Shown: positions 1-9,007 of the stretch, piece after piece | How the letters are laid out: every line of letters begins with the position of its first letter | Numbering within the stretch: position 1 is the first letter of the stretch | Source: Ferrigenium straubiae | GTDB taxonomy: Bacteria > Pseudomonadota > Gammaproteobacteria > Burkholderiales > Gallionellaceae | Direction of reading: 5' to 3' | Assembly (NCBI GenBank): GCA_019449655.1 | Contig: JAHQXD010000001.1 | Coordinates: 461,562 to 525,561 of the forward strand | DNA length: 64,000 bases | The notes under the pieces: generated by a model | Database searches by the model: none | Seen by the model: only the letters and a program-made list of their open reading frames with translations | What the model was told of the DNA's origin: nothing | Made by a program: the position numbers and the translations under genes

Positions 1-61
1 CAATCAAGCCGGCCAATCCGTCATCACAGGTGTCAACCTATTTTAGGACGGGTCATTTCGC

Positions 62-607
62 TTATTCCGCGATGATGCCCGTGGGCCTGCCGTCCAGGCT
101 TATCTGGTTTTTCTCTTCCCAGTATTTGCGTATGCCTTCCGGGCCTTTTTTCCCGGCCCATTCTTCCAGTTGTTCCCGGTCAGCCTTGAAATCGAAAAAC
201 GGCACGCCGAAGCCGCAGGAGGTCTGCACCAGGTCGATCGACATGTCGATGATCTGGCGCGCGCCGGGAAGCGCGGGGAAGAGGGTGACGAGACTGTCCC
301 ATTCCGCGTCGCGCGGGTGGAATACCTGGGCACGGCCGTACAGGCGCAGGATCAGCGGGTCGCCCTCGAAGGCGCAGAACATCAGGGTGATGCGGTCGTT
401 CTCGCGAAGGTGCGCCGCCGTCTCGTTGCTGCTTCCGGTGAGATTGAGCCAGACGACGCGGTCTTTCGTGACGACGCTCAGGGTGTCCAGGCCTTTCGGC
501 GATACGTTGACCCTGCCGTCCTCCGCGGCGGTGCCGACAAAGAAGATTTTCTGCTGCTGGATGAAGTGCGCCAGTTCGTCGTTCAACTGCGTATAGAGTT
601 TGCCCAT
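62..607 (-). CDS. Pyridoxamine 5'-phosphate oxidase-family (FMN split-barrel) protein
   Basis: The 181-residue product begins MGKLYTQLNDELAHFI and reads as a flavin-binding split-barrel protein of the pyridoxamine phosphate oxidase-like family. Family features are the early strand segment KIFFVGTAAEDGRVNVSPKG, the VVWLNLTGSSNE segment and the GDPLILRLYGRA strand. Members bind FMN, F420 or haem and often reduce small molecules; the substrate cannot be read here. The frame stays open far upstream, but MGKL at 607 matches the usual family start. The gene is divergent from rlmJ and is the only - strand CDS left of dif. Confidence 0.8.
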   Translation of the reverse strand: MGKLYTQLNDELAHFIQQQKIFFVGTAAEDGRVNVSPKGLDTLSVVTKDRVVWLNLTGSSNETAAHLRENDRITLMFCAFEGDPLILRLYGRAQVFHPRDAEWDSLVTLFPALPGARQIIDMSIDLVQTSCGFGVPFFDFKADREQLEEWAGKKGPEGIRKYWEEKNQISLDGRPTGIIAE

Positions 608-730
608 TTCGTTCACCCGGAAATTGTCCGGCAGCCAATATACCGGACATTGCGGGTGCTTTACCAGATGGCGCATTATCCGGGCGGGCGTGGCACAATC
701 GCGCCTTGCGCATTTCCGGTTTACGAATTC

Positions 731-1576
731 ATGCTGAGTTACCGCCACGCCTTCCACGCCGGCAACCATGCCGACGTGCTGAAGCACTTTATCGAGGTGC
801 AGTTGCTGCGCTATCTGGCGCAGAAAGACAAGCCGTTCTGGTACATCGACACCCATGCCGGGGCGGGCTGCTATGCGCTGGACACCGGCTATGCCGTGCA
901 GAATGCGGAATACGAGAGCGGCATCGCGCGGCTGTGGCAGCGTGACGATCTGCCCGCGCCGCTGGCGGAATATGTCGAGCTGGCGAAGCGCCTCAACCCG
1001 GACGGGCAGATGAAGCTCTATCCCGGCTCGCCGCTGGTTGCGCTGGAGTTGTTGCGCGAGCAGGATAGGCTGCGGCTGTTCGAGCTGCATCCGACCGACA
1101 GCGAAATCCTGCGGGAAAATTTTGCCGGCCACGAGGCGCAGGTGCTGATCCAGGAGGCCGATGGCTTCGGCGCGCTAAAGGCCCTGCTACCGCCCCCACC
1201 ACGCCGCGCGCTGGTGCTGATCGACCCGCCGTACGAGGACAAGCAGGATTATCGGCGCGTGGTTTCGGCCTTGCGCGAGGGGCTGAAGCGCTTCGCCAAC
1301 GGAATTTATGCGGTGTGGTATCCGCAGTTGCAGCGTGCCGAGGCGCAGCAGCTGCCGGAGCAGCTCAGGCAACTGCCGGTAAAGAGCTGGCTGCATGCCG
1401 TGCTCAGCGTGCAAACTCCCAGCGCGGACGGGTTCGGCATGCACGGCAGCGGCATGTTCATCATCAACCCGCCGTGGATCCTGCATGAAATGCTGCAGGA
1501 AAGCATGCCCTATCTGGCGCAGCATTTGGGGCAGGACGAAGGTGCGGGGTATACGCTGGAGTATCGGGAAAACTGA
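731..1576 (+). CDS. rlmJ: 23S rRNA (adenine2030-N6)-methyltransferase RlmJ
   Basis: The 281-residue protein starts MLSYRHAFHAGNHADVLKH, the hallmark N-terminus of RlmJ, which methylates N6 of A2030 in 23S rRNA using SAM. The SAM-binding segment FWYIDTHAGAGCYAL and the catalytic motif LIDPPYEDK (DPPY) are intact, and the length matches E. coli RlmJ (about 280). The frame is open upstream to 170, but that part is antisense to the neighbouring flavin protein, so ATG 731 is chosen. It is monocistronic; a TATAAT box (1590-1595) lies after its stop and probably serves the next gene. Confidence 0.92.
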   Translation: MLSYRHAFHAGNHADVLKHFIEVQLLRYLAQKDKPFWYIDTHAGAGCYALDTGYAVQNAEYESGIARLWQRDDLPAPLAEYVELAKRLNPDGQMKLYPGSPLVALELLREQDRLRLFELHPTDSEILRENFAGHEAQVLIQEADGFGALKALLPPPPRRALVLIDPPYEDKQDYRRVVSALREGLKRFANGIYAVWYPQLQRAEAQQLPEQLRQLPVKSWLHAVLSVQTPSADGFGMHGSGMFIINPPWILHEMLQESMPYLAQHLGQDEGAGYTLEYREN

Positions 1577-1635
1577 CCTTCCCACCTTGTATAATCGTCC
1601 TGCCTTCAACTCAACTCTAAGACTAAGGAGCGCAT

Positions 1636-3771
1636 ATGGCCACATCGCATACATGGAATTTTTTCCGGGCAGGCGGCTTCGACCAGGTGCAGCTCGACTG
1701 CGGCGCGGATCTGCTGGCGCTGAAGGAACTGGACCAGAAACTGTGGGTGGCGCTGGGCTGCCCGACACGCGGCCTCGAATTCGATAGCCGGACGCTGGAC
1801 CTGATCGACAGCGACACCGACGGCCATGTGCGAGCCAACGAGGTGCTGGCGGCCATCGAGTGGGCAGGGGGGCTGCTGAAGAATGCCGATCTGCTGGTCA
1901 AGGAATCGGACAGCCTGGCGTTGGCCGATATCGACGACAGTAACGAAGAGGGCAAGCAGCTGCTGGCCTCGGCGCGGCATATCTTGAGGGGCCTCGGCAA
2001 GCCGGATGCGACGGCGATCTCGCTTGCCGATATGGCGGACATCGAGAAATTCATGGCGGCACAGGAGTTCAACGGCGACGGGGTGATCTGCGCCGGGCGG
2101 ATACGCGACGCCAGCTTGCACGCGACGGTCGAGGACATCGTCAAATGCGCCGGCTCGGTGGCGGACCTGAGCGGCGAAGCCGGCATCAACCGCGAGATCG
2201 CCGACAGGTTCTTTGCCGAGGCCGCCGCCTACGCGGCCTGGCAAGCCAAAGGCGAGGGTAACGCCGCCATCCTTTTGCTGGGCGATAAGACCATGGCGGC
2301 GGCAGAGGCCTTTCACGCCGTGAAGGACAAGGTCAGCGACTATTTCACGCGCTGCCAGCTCGCGGCCTATGACGCGCGTGCAGCCGTGCCGCTGAGCCGC
2401 TCTGCCGAGGATTACCAGCGGCTCGCCGCACAGAGCCTCTCGGCAGAGAGCCGGGAGGTGGCGGATTTCCCGCTTGCGACCATAGAGGCGGACAAGCCGC
2501 TCTCCCTGACCTCCGGCACCAATCCGGCTTGGCAGGCCAGGCTGGATGCGTTGCGCGATCTGGTGATCAAGCCGCTGCTCGGCGAAAAGAAAAGCCTGAG
2601 CGCGCCGGACTGGGCCGCGCTGTGCGCGAGGTTCGCGGCCTTTGAGGCCTGGCTGGCGGAAAAACCCGCGGGCAATGTCGAGCAGCTCGGCATCGCGCGT
2701 ATCCGCGTGATCCTCGGCAACGGACACCAGGTCGCACTCGACGGCCTGATGGCGCAGGACAAGGCCATTGAGGCCGAGGTGAAGGCGGCCCGCCTGGTGG
2801 AAAAGCTGCTGCGCTACAACCGCGACCTGTTCCGGCTGGTGAACAACTTCGTTTCGTTCCGCAACTTCTACACCGGCAAGGACAAGGCGATCTTCCAGGT
2901 CGGGACGCTCTACCTCGACGGGCGCAGTTGCGAGTTGTGCGTCAAGGTCGAGGACGTGGCCAAGCATGCCGTGCTTGCCGGCATGGGCGGATTCTGCCTC
3001 GCGTATTGCGATTGCGTGCGCAGCGGCGGTACGGAAAAGATGAGCATCGCCGCCGCCTTCACCGCTGGCGATTCGGATTACCTGATGGTCGGGCGCAACG
3101 GCATTTTCTATGACCGCAAAGGCCAGGACTGGGATGCCAGCATCGTACGCATCATCGATCATCCGATCAGCATCCGCCAGGCGTTCTGGTCGCCCTACAA
3201 GAAGTTGTCCAGGATGATCAGCGAACAGTTGCAGAAGCTCGCGGCAACAAAGGCCGGCGCCGTGGACAGCCAGTTGATCAAGGCGGCAGCGGAGGGCGGC
3301 AAGGCCGCTGTCGAGGCGCCCCCAGCCGCACCCAAGCCGCCGTTCGACGTGGGCAAGTTCGCCGGTATCTTCGCGGCGATCGGCCTGGCGATCGGCGCCA
3401 TCGGCGGCATCCTCGCCTCGATAGTCAGCGGCGTGCTGGGGCTGAAATTCTGGCAGATACCGCTGGCGATAGCCGGCCTGATGCTGCTGATTTCCGGTCC
3501 GTCCATGGCGATGGCCTGGTTCAAGCTGAAGCGGCGCAACCTCGCGCCTATCCTGGATGCCAACGGCTGGGCGATCAACGCGCGGGCACGCATCAACATC
3601 CCGTTCGGCACGTCATTGACCGGAATGGCCGAGTTGCCGGAGGGCGCGAACCGCTCGCTGTTCGATCCGTTTGCGGAGAAGCAGGTACTCTGGCCTTATT
3701 ACCTGATCATCGCAGCGGGCTTTTGCGCGCTGGTTGTGCTGTGGTACGTCGGCTTCTTCGGGCACAGCTAG
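1636..3771 (+). CDS. EF-hand-containing membrane protein of unknown function
   Basis: A 711-residue protein with a textbook EF-hand loop at residues 58-69 (DSDTDGHVRANE: D58, D60, D62, G63, V65, E69) and a weaker second loop in the EFNGDGVI segment. The long middle part is soluble and helical, with few cysteines. The C-terminus has two or three membrane segments: a Gly/Ala-rich one (FAGIFAAIGLAIGAIGG onward), a second (PLAIAGLMLLISGPSMAMAW) and a last one before the stop (YYLIIAAGFCALVVLWYVGF). The start has a clear AGGAG ribosome site about 8 bases upstream, and a TATAAT at 1590-1595 may be its -10 box. The function is not recognised; calcium binding is an inference from the loop only. Confidence 0.75.
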   Translation: MATSHTWNFFRAGGFDQVQLDCGADLLALKELDQKLWVALGCPTRGLEFDSRTLDLIDSDTDGHVRANEVLAAIEWAGGLLKNADLLVKESDSLALADIDDSNEEGKQLLASARHILRGLGKPDATAISLADMADIEKFMAAQEFNGDGVICAGRIRDASLHATVEDIVKCAGSVADLSGEAGINREIADRFFAEAAAYAAWQAKGEGNAAILLLGDKTMAAAEAFHAVKDKVSDYFTRCQLAAYDARAAVPLSRSAEDYQRLAAQSLSAESREVADFPLATIEADKPLSLTSGTNPAWQARLDALRDLVIKPLLGEKKSLSAPDWAALCARFAAFEAWLAEKPAGNVEQLGIARIRVILGNGHQVALDGLMAQDKAIEAEVKAARLVEKLLRYNRDLFRLVNNFVSFRNFYTGKDKAIFQVGTLYLDGRSCELCVKVEDVAKHAVLAGMGGFCLAYCDCVRSGGTEKMSIAAAFTAGDSDYLMVGRNGIFYDRKGQDWDASIVRIIDHPISIRQAFWSPYKKLSRMISEQLQKLAATKAGAVDSQLIKAAAEGGKAAVEAPPAAPKPPFDVGKFAGIFAAIGLAIGAIGGILASIVSGVLGLKFWQIPLAIAGLMLLISGPSMAMAWFKLKRRNLAPILDANGWAINARARINIPFGTSLTGMAELPEGANRSLFDPFAEKQVLWPYYLIIAAGFCALVVLWYVGFFGHS

Positions 3772-3867
3772 GCTGGCCGCGTGTGGCCTGAACTGTCGCG
3801 CCATTTGACGCTCTATGATAGGTGCCCTTGCCAGACGCCCTGACCGCGGCGATATTCGAGGCGGCCA

Positions 3868-5697
3868 TTGAAGATATTGCGACACACCTTGAACGCTGAA
3901 AAATTCGACCCGAAACCCATCCTCGACAACCTGCCGCTGCTGCCGGGGGTGTATCGCTTCTTCGACGCCAGGGGTGAGGTGCTGTACGTCGGCAAGGCCA
4001 GGCAACTGAAGAAGCGCGTTACCTCCTACTTCCAGAAAACCAATGTTTCGCCGCGCATAGGCCTGATGGTGTCGCATATTGCACGCATTGAGACCACGGT
4101 CACGCGCACCGAAGCCGAGGCGCTGCTGCTCGAAAACAACCTTATAAAATCCTTAAAGCCGCGCTATAACATATTGTTTCGCGACGACAAGTCCTATCCG
4201 TATATCGTGCTGACCGGGCACAAATTCCCGCGCCTGACCTATTACCGCGGCGCGCCCAACCGCCGGGATCAGTACTTCGGCCCCTATCCGAATGCGTACG
4301 CAGCCAAGGAAAGCGTCCAGTTGCTGCAGAGGATTTTCCGCATCCGCACCTGCGAGGACAGCGTGTTCAACAACCGCACCCGCCCCTGCCTGCTGCACCA
4401 GATCGGGCGCTGCACCGCGCCGTGCGTGAAGCTGATTTCGGAGGAGGAGTACCAGGCCGACATCCGCAACGCGATGCTGTTGCTGCAGGGCAAGCAGCAG
4501 GAGGTCGAGCAGGCCATGCGCGCCGCGATGGAGCAGGCGGCGGAGGCGCAGCACTACGAGCAGGCCACCGTGCTGCGCGACCAGTTGCGCGCGCTGTATA
4601 CCGTGCAGCAGAAACAGTTCGTCGAATCCACCGGCGGGGCGACCGATGCCGACATCATCGCACTCGCACAACAGGATGGGCTGACCTGCGTGAACCTGGC
4701 GATGGTGCGCGGCGGGAGGCATCTGGGCGACAAGAGCTTCTTTCCGGAGCATGCCGAAGGCCTGCCGGCGGACGAGATCGTGCAGGCGTTCATCGCGCAG
4801 CATTACCTGAACCGCAGCGTGCCGCCGCTGCTGGTGCTGGATGCGGCATGTGATGACGAGACGTTGGCGCAGCTGCTCAGCGAACAGGCCGGACGCACGG
4901 TAAAGATCAGCCAGGCCGCGAGCGGCGAGCGCAGGCAGTGGCTGGAGATGGCGCAACGCAACGCACTGCTGGCATTGCAGCAGCGGAAAATGCAGCAGGG
5001 GGGGCAGAAGCTGCGCCTGGACAGGCTGCGCGAGCTGCTGGACATGCCTGACTTGCAGCGCATCGAGTGTTTTGACATCAGCCACACGATGGGCGAGGCA
5101 ACGGTGGCTTCCTGCGTGGTTTACGAGAACCTCGATATGCGTTCGACGCAGTATCGCCGCTACAACATCACCGGCATCACCGCGGGCGACGATTATGCGG
5201 CGATGCGCCAGGCGCTGACGCGCCGCTACCAGAAGCTGTCAGCGGGGGAGGGTGCGCGCCCCGACCTGATCCTGATCGACGGCGGGCTGGGTCAGTTGCA
5301 TGTTGCACTTGAGGTGATGCATGAGTTGGGTTTGAACGATCTGGCCCTGATCGGCGTCGCCAAGGGCGAGGAGCGCAAGGCAGGGCTGGAACAGCTGGTT
5401 TTTCCCGATGGCACGGCCAGGCAGTTGCGCAGCGACGATCCTGCGCTGCATCTGATCCAGCAAGTCCGCGACGAGGCGCACCGCTTTGCCATCACCGGGC
5501 ACCGCGCCAAGCGCGGCAGGGCGCGCACCGCCTCCAGCCTGGAGGAAATCAGCGGGGTAGGGGACAAGCGGCGGCGCAGCCTGCTGACCCATTTCGGCGG
5601 CTTGCGCGAAGTGGCGCAGGCCAGTGTGGAACAGTTGTCTCAAGTGGAAGGAATCAGCAAGGCGCTTGCCGAGAAGATTTACCAGCAACTCCATTAA
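3868..5697 (+). CDS. uvrC: Excinuclease ABC subunit C
   Basis: The 609-residue UvrC makes both incisions in nucleotide excision repair. The N-terminal GIY-YIG nuclease is visible ([20 protein letters not shown]), followed by the Cys-containing stretch ending [14 protein letters not shown], a UvrB-binding UVR segment, the C-terminal RNase H-like nuclease ([28 protein letters not shown]) and a helix-hairpin-helix pair at the end. No ATG fits the family start; TTG 3868 with GAGG six bases upstream is preferred, and TTG 3889 is an alternative. Its TAA stop overlaps the terminal inverted repeat of the palindromic element that separates it from pgsA, with which it is usually paired. Confidence 0.93.
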   Translation: MKILRHTLNAEKFDPKPILDNLPLLPGVYRFFDARGEVLYVGKARQLKKRVTSYFQKTNVSPRIGLMVSHIARIETTVTRTEAEALLLENNLIKSLKPRYNILFRDDKSYPYIVLTGHKFPRLTYYRGAPNRRDQYFGPYPNAYAAKESVQLLQRIFRIRTCEDSVFNNRTRPCLLHQIGRCTAPCVKLISEEEYQADIRNAMLLLQGKQQEVEQAMRAAMEQAAEAQHYEQATVLRDQLRALYTVQQKQFVESTGGATDADIIALAQQDGLTCVNLAMVRGGRHLGDKSFFPEHAEGLPADEIVQAFIAQHYLNRSVPPLLVLDAACDDETLAQLLSEQAGRTVKISQAASGERRQWLEMAQRNALLALQQRKMQQGGQKLRLDRLRELLDMPDLQRIECFDISHTMGEATVASCVVYENLDMRSTQYRRYNITGITAGDDYAAMRQALTRRYQKLSAGEGARPDLILIDGGLGQLHVALEVMHELGLNDLALIGVAKGEERKAGLEQLVFPDGTARQLRSDDPALHLIQQVRDEAHRFAITGHRAKRGRARTASSLEEISGVGDKRRRSLLTHFGGLREVAQASVEQLSQVEGISKALAEKIYQQLH

Positions 5698-5841
5698 CAG
5701 GCTGTCGAAAAACTACTGCGGTGCTCATCTGCGGCGTTGCGCGGTACTCACAACCTCGCCTACCTACAAGGTATGTCTCGGTTGCTGCGTTCCGTGCGCC
5801 TTGCATTTGACCATCCTCGCTACGTTTTTCAACAGCCTGTT
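5696..5841. repeat. 146-bp MITE-like palindromic element between uvrC and pgsA
   Basis: The ends are near-perfect inverted repeats: AACAGGCTGTCGAAAAAC at 5696-5713 and its complement GTTTTTCAACAGCCTGTT at 5824-5841 (17 of 18 match). The interior holds further imperfect dyads and no credible ORF. The left repeat supplies two bases of the uvrC stop codon. It is probably a dispersed non-autonomous element; copy number cannot be seen from one window. Confidence 0.7.
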
Positions 5842-5887
5842 GAGAATCCTGTTGCTGAAAGGATTTATCAGCGGCTACACTGAGCGC

Positions 5888-6460
5888 ATGTTCAGCAACA
5901 TACCCAATTTGCTTACCTGGTTGAGAATCCTGCTCATTCCGGTATTCGTCACGGTTTTTTATCTACCTGACACCACCCTTGCTCCGCAACTGAAAAACCT
6001 GATCAGTACCGGCATCTTCATGCTGGCCGCGATAACCGACTGGCTGGATGGCTATCTGGCACGCAAACTGAATCAGTCTTCCGCCTTTGGCGCATTCCTC
6101 GACCCGGTGGCGGACAAGCTGATGGTGGCTGCCGCCTTGATCGTGCTGGTCAAGCTGGGGCGCGCCGACGCAATCATTGCCTTCATCATCATCGGCCGCG
6201 AAATCACCATCTCCGCGTTGCGCGAGTGGATGGCCAAGCTCGGCGAAAGCCGGAGTGTCGCGGTTTCCATGCTGGGCAAAATCAAGACCGCTTTCCAGAT
6301 GCTCGCGATATTGCTGTTGCTGTACCACGAACGCCTGCTGGGAATCGACTGCCAGATGGTCGGTTCACTGCTGCTGTATCTCGCCGCGCTGCTGACCCTG
6401 TGGTCGATGGGTTACTACCTGATGCTGGCCTCGCCCAGGCTGAAAAAATACCAGAACTGA
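5888..6460 (+). CDS. pgsA: CDP-diacylglycerol--glycerol-3-phosphate 3-phosphatidyltransferase
   Basis: The 190-residue integral membrane enzyme makes phosphatidylglycerophosphate, the first step to phosphatidylglycerol and cardiolipin. It carries the CDP-alcohol phosphotransferase signature spanning TDWLDGYLARKLNQSS, then FGAFLDPVADK (D-G-x2-A-R-x8-G-x3-D-x3-D). It starts MFSNIPNLLTWLRI, typical of PgsA. About four to five membrane helices are evident. The uvrC-pgsA-tRNA order is a classic proteobacterial arrangement, here spaced by a MITE-like repeat that may carry or separate promoters. Confidence 0.94.
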   Translation: MFSNIPNLLTWLRILLIPVFVTVFYLPDTTLAPQLKNLISTGIFMLAAITDWLDGYLARKLNQSSAFGAFLDPVADKLMVAAALIVLVKLGRADAIIAFIIIGREITISALREWMAKLGESRSVAVSMLGKIKTAFQMLAILLLLYHERLLGIDCQMVGSLLLYLAALLTLWSMGYYLMLASPRLKKYQN

Positions 6461-6461
6461 A

Positions 6462-6489
6462 TTGATTTATAAGTCTGCGCCTGTATAAT
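6462..6489 (+). promoter_or_regulatory. Sigma70-type promoter of the tRNA-Pro/Arg/His operon
   Basis: TTGATT (6462-6467), a 16-base spacer and a perfect TATAAT (6484-6489) sit 10 bases before tRNA-Pro. The discriminator after the -10 box is GC-rich, as at growth-rate-regulated stable RNA promoters. Confidence 0.7.
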
Positions 6490-6499
6490 GCGCAGCCTT

Positions 6500-6576
6500 C
6501 GGGGTGTAGCGTAGCCTGGTAGCGCGCCTGCTTTGGGAGCAGGATGTCGGGAGTTCGAATCTCTCCACCCCGACCA
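6500..6576 (+). tRNA. tRNA-Pro(TGG)
   Basis: A 77-base cloverleaf: acceptor CGGGGTG pairs with CACCCCG, and the anticodon stem CCTGC/GCAGG encloses loop TTTGGGA with anticodon TGG. The T-arm GTTCGAATC is normal and CCA is encoded. First gene of a three-tRNA operon. Confidence 0.97.
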
Positions 6577-6612
6577 GGTTCCAGTAGTAATTTACGCGCC
6601 GCGAAAAGAATT

Positions 6613-6689
6613 GTGCCCGTAGCTCAACCGGATAGAGCACCAGCCTTCTAAGCTGGGGGTTACAGGTTCGATTCCTGTCGGGCACGCCA
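6613..6689 (+). tRNA. tRNA-Arg(TCT)
   Basis: A 77-base cloverleaf with acceptor GTGCCCG/CGGGCAC, anticodon stem CCAGC/GCTGG, loop CTTCTAA and anticodon TCT. CCA is encoded. It lies 36 bases after tRNA-Pro. Confidence 0.97.
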
Positions 6690-6718
6690 GTGTCGGACAA
6701 GCAAGTTGTTTCATCAGT

Positions 6719-6795
6719 GGTGGCTGTAGCTCAGTTGGTAGAGTCCCGGATTGTGATTCCGGTTGTCGTGGGTTCGAGTCCCATCAGCCACCCCA
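6719..6795 (+). tRNA. tRNA-His(GTG)
   Basis: The gene encodes the extra 5' G(-1) opposite C73 that is specific to tRNA-His. The anticodon loop TTGTGAT gives GTG, and CCA is encoded. It is the last member of the tRNA operon. Confidence 0.97.
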
Positions 6796-6913
6796 ATATC
6801 CACGCCATCTTCCATCATTCCCCCGTATAATCGCGCGTAGCTATATTGCAGGCCATCGCCTGGCAATAACCAGTTCAAAACAAAAAACGCAATCGGGAGA
6901 GGGATTAAGAAGC

Positions 6914-8995
6914 ATGAAGCAGTTATTGCAGCGGCTGCCTGTAGCCGCCTTATTAATTGGCATGTCCAGCGGAGACGCTAGATCTGCCGACTATCCAAGC
7001 GAGCAGGATTATTTCCAGGATTTGCCCGTTGTGCTCAGCGCTTCGCGGCTTTCACAGCCGATTTCGGAGACGCCCAACGCGATCACGGTGATAGACCGGG
7101 AGATGATCGTGGCCTCCGGCGCGCGCAACATCGCTGACCTGTTCAAGCTGGTACCTTCCATGTACGTGGCATATGAGAACGGGCACACACCCATTGTGTC
7201 GTACCGCGGCATTACCGATGCTTATGCGCGCAGGATGCAGGTACTGGTCGATGGCCGCTCGATTTACCTGCCTATATTCGGGCATGTGGACTGGGCGGAA
7301 CTCCCGCTGGATATCGGGGATATAGATCGAATCGAGGTCGTGCGCGGCCCATCGGCAGCTTCGCATGGCTCAAATTCCGTGCAGGGTGTGATCAATATTT
7401 CCACACGCCATGCTTCCGATGCTCGCAAGGCAGAGGTTTCCACCAGATGGGGGGAGGCTAGTGTTTCTGACCTTGTGGCTCGTTTTGGCGGAGCGGGAGA
7501 GAACTGGGATTATCGGGTGACGCTGGCCTCACGCGGCGACAGCGGCTTTGATCCCATGTCAGATGTCGCCACTATCCCGCTGAACGATACCAGTCGCACG
7601 CAATTGATCAATACCCGAGTCAACTATCGCCCGACTGGCAGCGACAGTTTGGATATTCAGCTTGGATACAGCGACTCTTCGCGGCAACTCGGAGACCAGA
7701 ATCCAGGTTTGAATGCAACCGGGATTTTTTCCACGTTGCGCGACCAGAAGGTCAGTTCCGATTTTGAACAGTTTACCTGGCTGCACACTTTCGGCGGAGA
7801 CAGCGATCTCCAGGTCAATTACTACCATATCGGCAGAAATACGAAAGATGAGCGATACAGCAGGTCTTGCGCCACCTGCGCGTTCCCATTGAATCTGATC
7901 GCTTCGGGGCGTTACCCGGCTTTTGATGATGCCGTCATACACCGCCACGATCTCGAAATGCAGCATACGCTGAATATCTCTTCCGACAATCGTGTGGTGT
8001 GGGGGATGGGAGCGCGCCATGATTCGGCAAACGCTCCAAATAATTTGCGGTATTCGCCAACGTGGCGGGAGTATCGCCTGTTCGCTCACGACGAGTGGCG
8101 CATCACCCCGACAAACCTCATAAACATCGGGGGAATGGCGGAAAAAAATGCGCTGGGACAATCGCGCGTTTCGCCGCGCGTTTCATATAACCACCACCTG
8201 ACACCGCGAGATACGCTGCGTGCCAGCGTTTCGGTCGCCTACCGCAACCCCGAAATGGTTGAGGAGTTGGGGAATCAATCTGTTCGCTTAAACAACGTAG
8301 CCGGCAAACAATGGACGTGGCACAACGTTTCGGCGGCTGGCGGGTTGGGGCCGGAAAAAGCGATTTCCCGGGAAATCGGCTATATCGGGCAGTTGGACGA
8401 AGCCGGTTCGACGCTTGATGTCAGGGCCTATCACGACCAGATCAGCAATATCATCTGGGTAGATCTCGTTGCGGATGCCAACTCAATCGTGACCCCGAAA
8501 AGCTTCAAGAGCGATTTCAACGCTTTTTACAGCGGGCTGGAAGGCACCCTCAATTACAATCTGGGGGCACGCAGCAGACTGACCGTAAACTACGCGCATC
8601 AGGTTACCGGCGCAACTCCGTCGCGGGTTTCGCCCGTTGCGTCGGTCAATACCGCGTTGATAGATTATGCGAACAAATACTCCCAGACCGTGCCGTTGAA
8701 TAGCGCCAGCCTGCTGTTTTCCCATGATTTCCATGAGGGGTTGCAGTTCAGCACTGGGCTTTACCATACAGATCCGGTTCGATCGCTGGATGCCGGACTC
8801 ATGCAGCCATTGACGCGCTACGTGGATTTTCGGGTGGCTCAAAGTTTTGGCGGATGGCAAAGCAAAAAAAGAGGATCGGGCGGAGGAGAAATCGCCCTTG
8901 TAGTACAAAATGCGCTGAGCGACCATTATTTCGACTACAGCACACAAACCAGGCATAAGCGTCGCGCCTATCTCACCGCAACATTGGGTTATTAA
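6914..8995 (+). CDS. TonB-dependent outer-membrane receptor
   Basis: A 693-residue receptor with a signal peptide ending near residue 24 and a plug domain containing RIEVVRGPSAASHGSNSVQG and GVINI, the standard plug motifs. A TonB-box-like segment (DLPVVLSASRL) lies at the mature N-terminus. The rest is alternating beta-barrel sequence ending in an aromatic residue (TLGY). Substrate is not evident; such receptors import siderophores, haem, vitamin B12, metals or sugars. It is followed after 12 bases by a periplasmic binding protein and then a hybrid kinase, suggesting one operon linking ligand uptake or sensing to signalling. A TATAAT at 6826-6831 could be its -10 box. Base composition seems lower in GC than its neighbours. 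Confidence 0.88.
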   Translation: MKQLLQRLPVAALLIGMSSGDARSADYPSEQDYFQDLPVVLSASRLSQPISETPNAITVIDREMIVASGARNIADLFKLVPSMYVAYENGHTPIVSYRGITDAYARRMQVLVDGRSIYLPIFGHVDWAELPLDIGDIDRIEVVRGPSAASHGSNSVQGVINISTRHASDARKAEVSTRWGEASVSDLVARFGGAGENWDYRVTLASRGDSGFDPMSDVATIPLNDTSRTQLINTRVNYRPTGSDSLDIQLGYSDSSRQLGDQNPGLNATGIFSTLRDQKVSSDFEQFTWLHTFGGDSDLQVNYYHIGRNTKDERYSRSCATCAFPLNLIASGRYPAFDDAVIHRHDLEMQHTLNISSDNRVVWGMGARHDSANAPNNLRYSPTWREYRLFAHDEWRITPTNLINIGGMAEKNALGQSRVSPRVSYNHHLTPRDTLRASVSVAYRNPEMVEELGNQSVRLNNVAGKQWTWHNVSAAGGLGPEKAISREIGYIGQLDEAGSTLDVRAYHDQISNIIWVDLVADANSIVTPKSFKSDFNAFYSGLEGTLNYNLGARSRLTVNYAHQVTGATPSRVSPVASVNTALIDYANKYSQTVPLNSASLLFSHDFHEGLQFSTGLYHTDPVRSLDAGLMQPLTRYVDFRVAQSFGGWQSKKRGSGGGEIALVVQNALSDHYFDYSTQTRHKRRAYLTATLGY

Positions 8996-9007
8996 GCCTC
9001 GCCGCCA

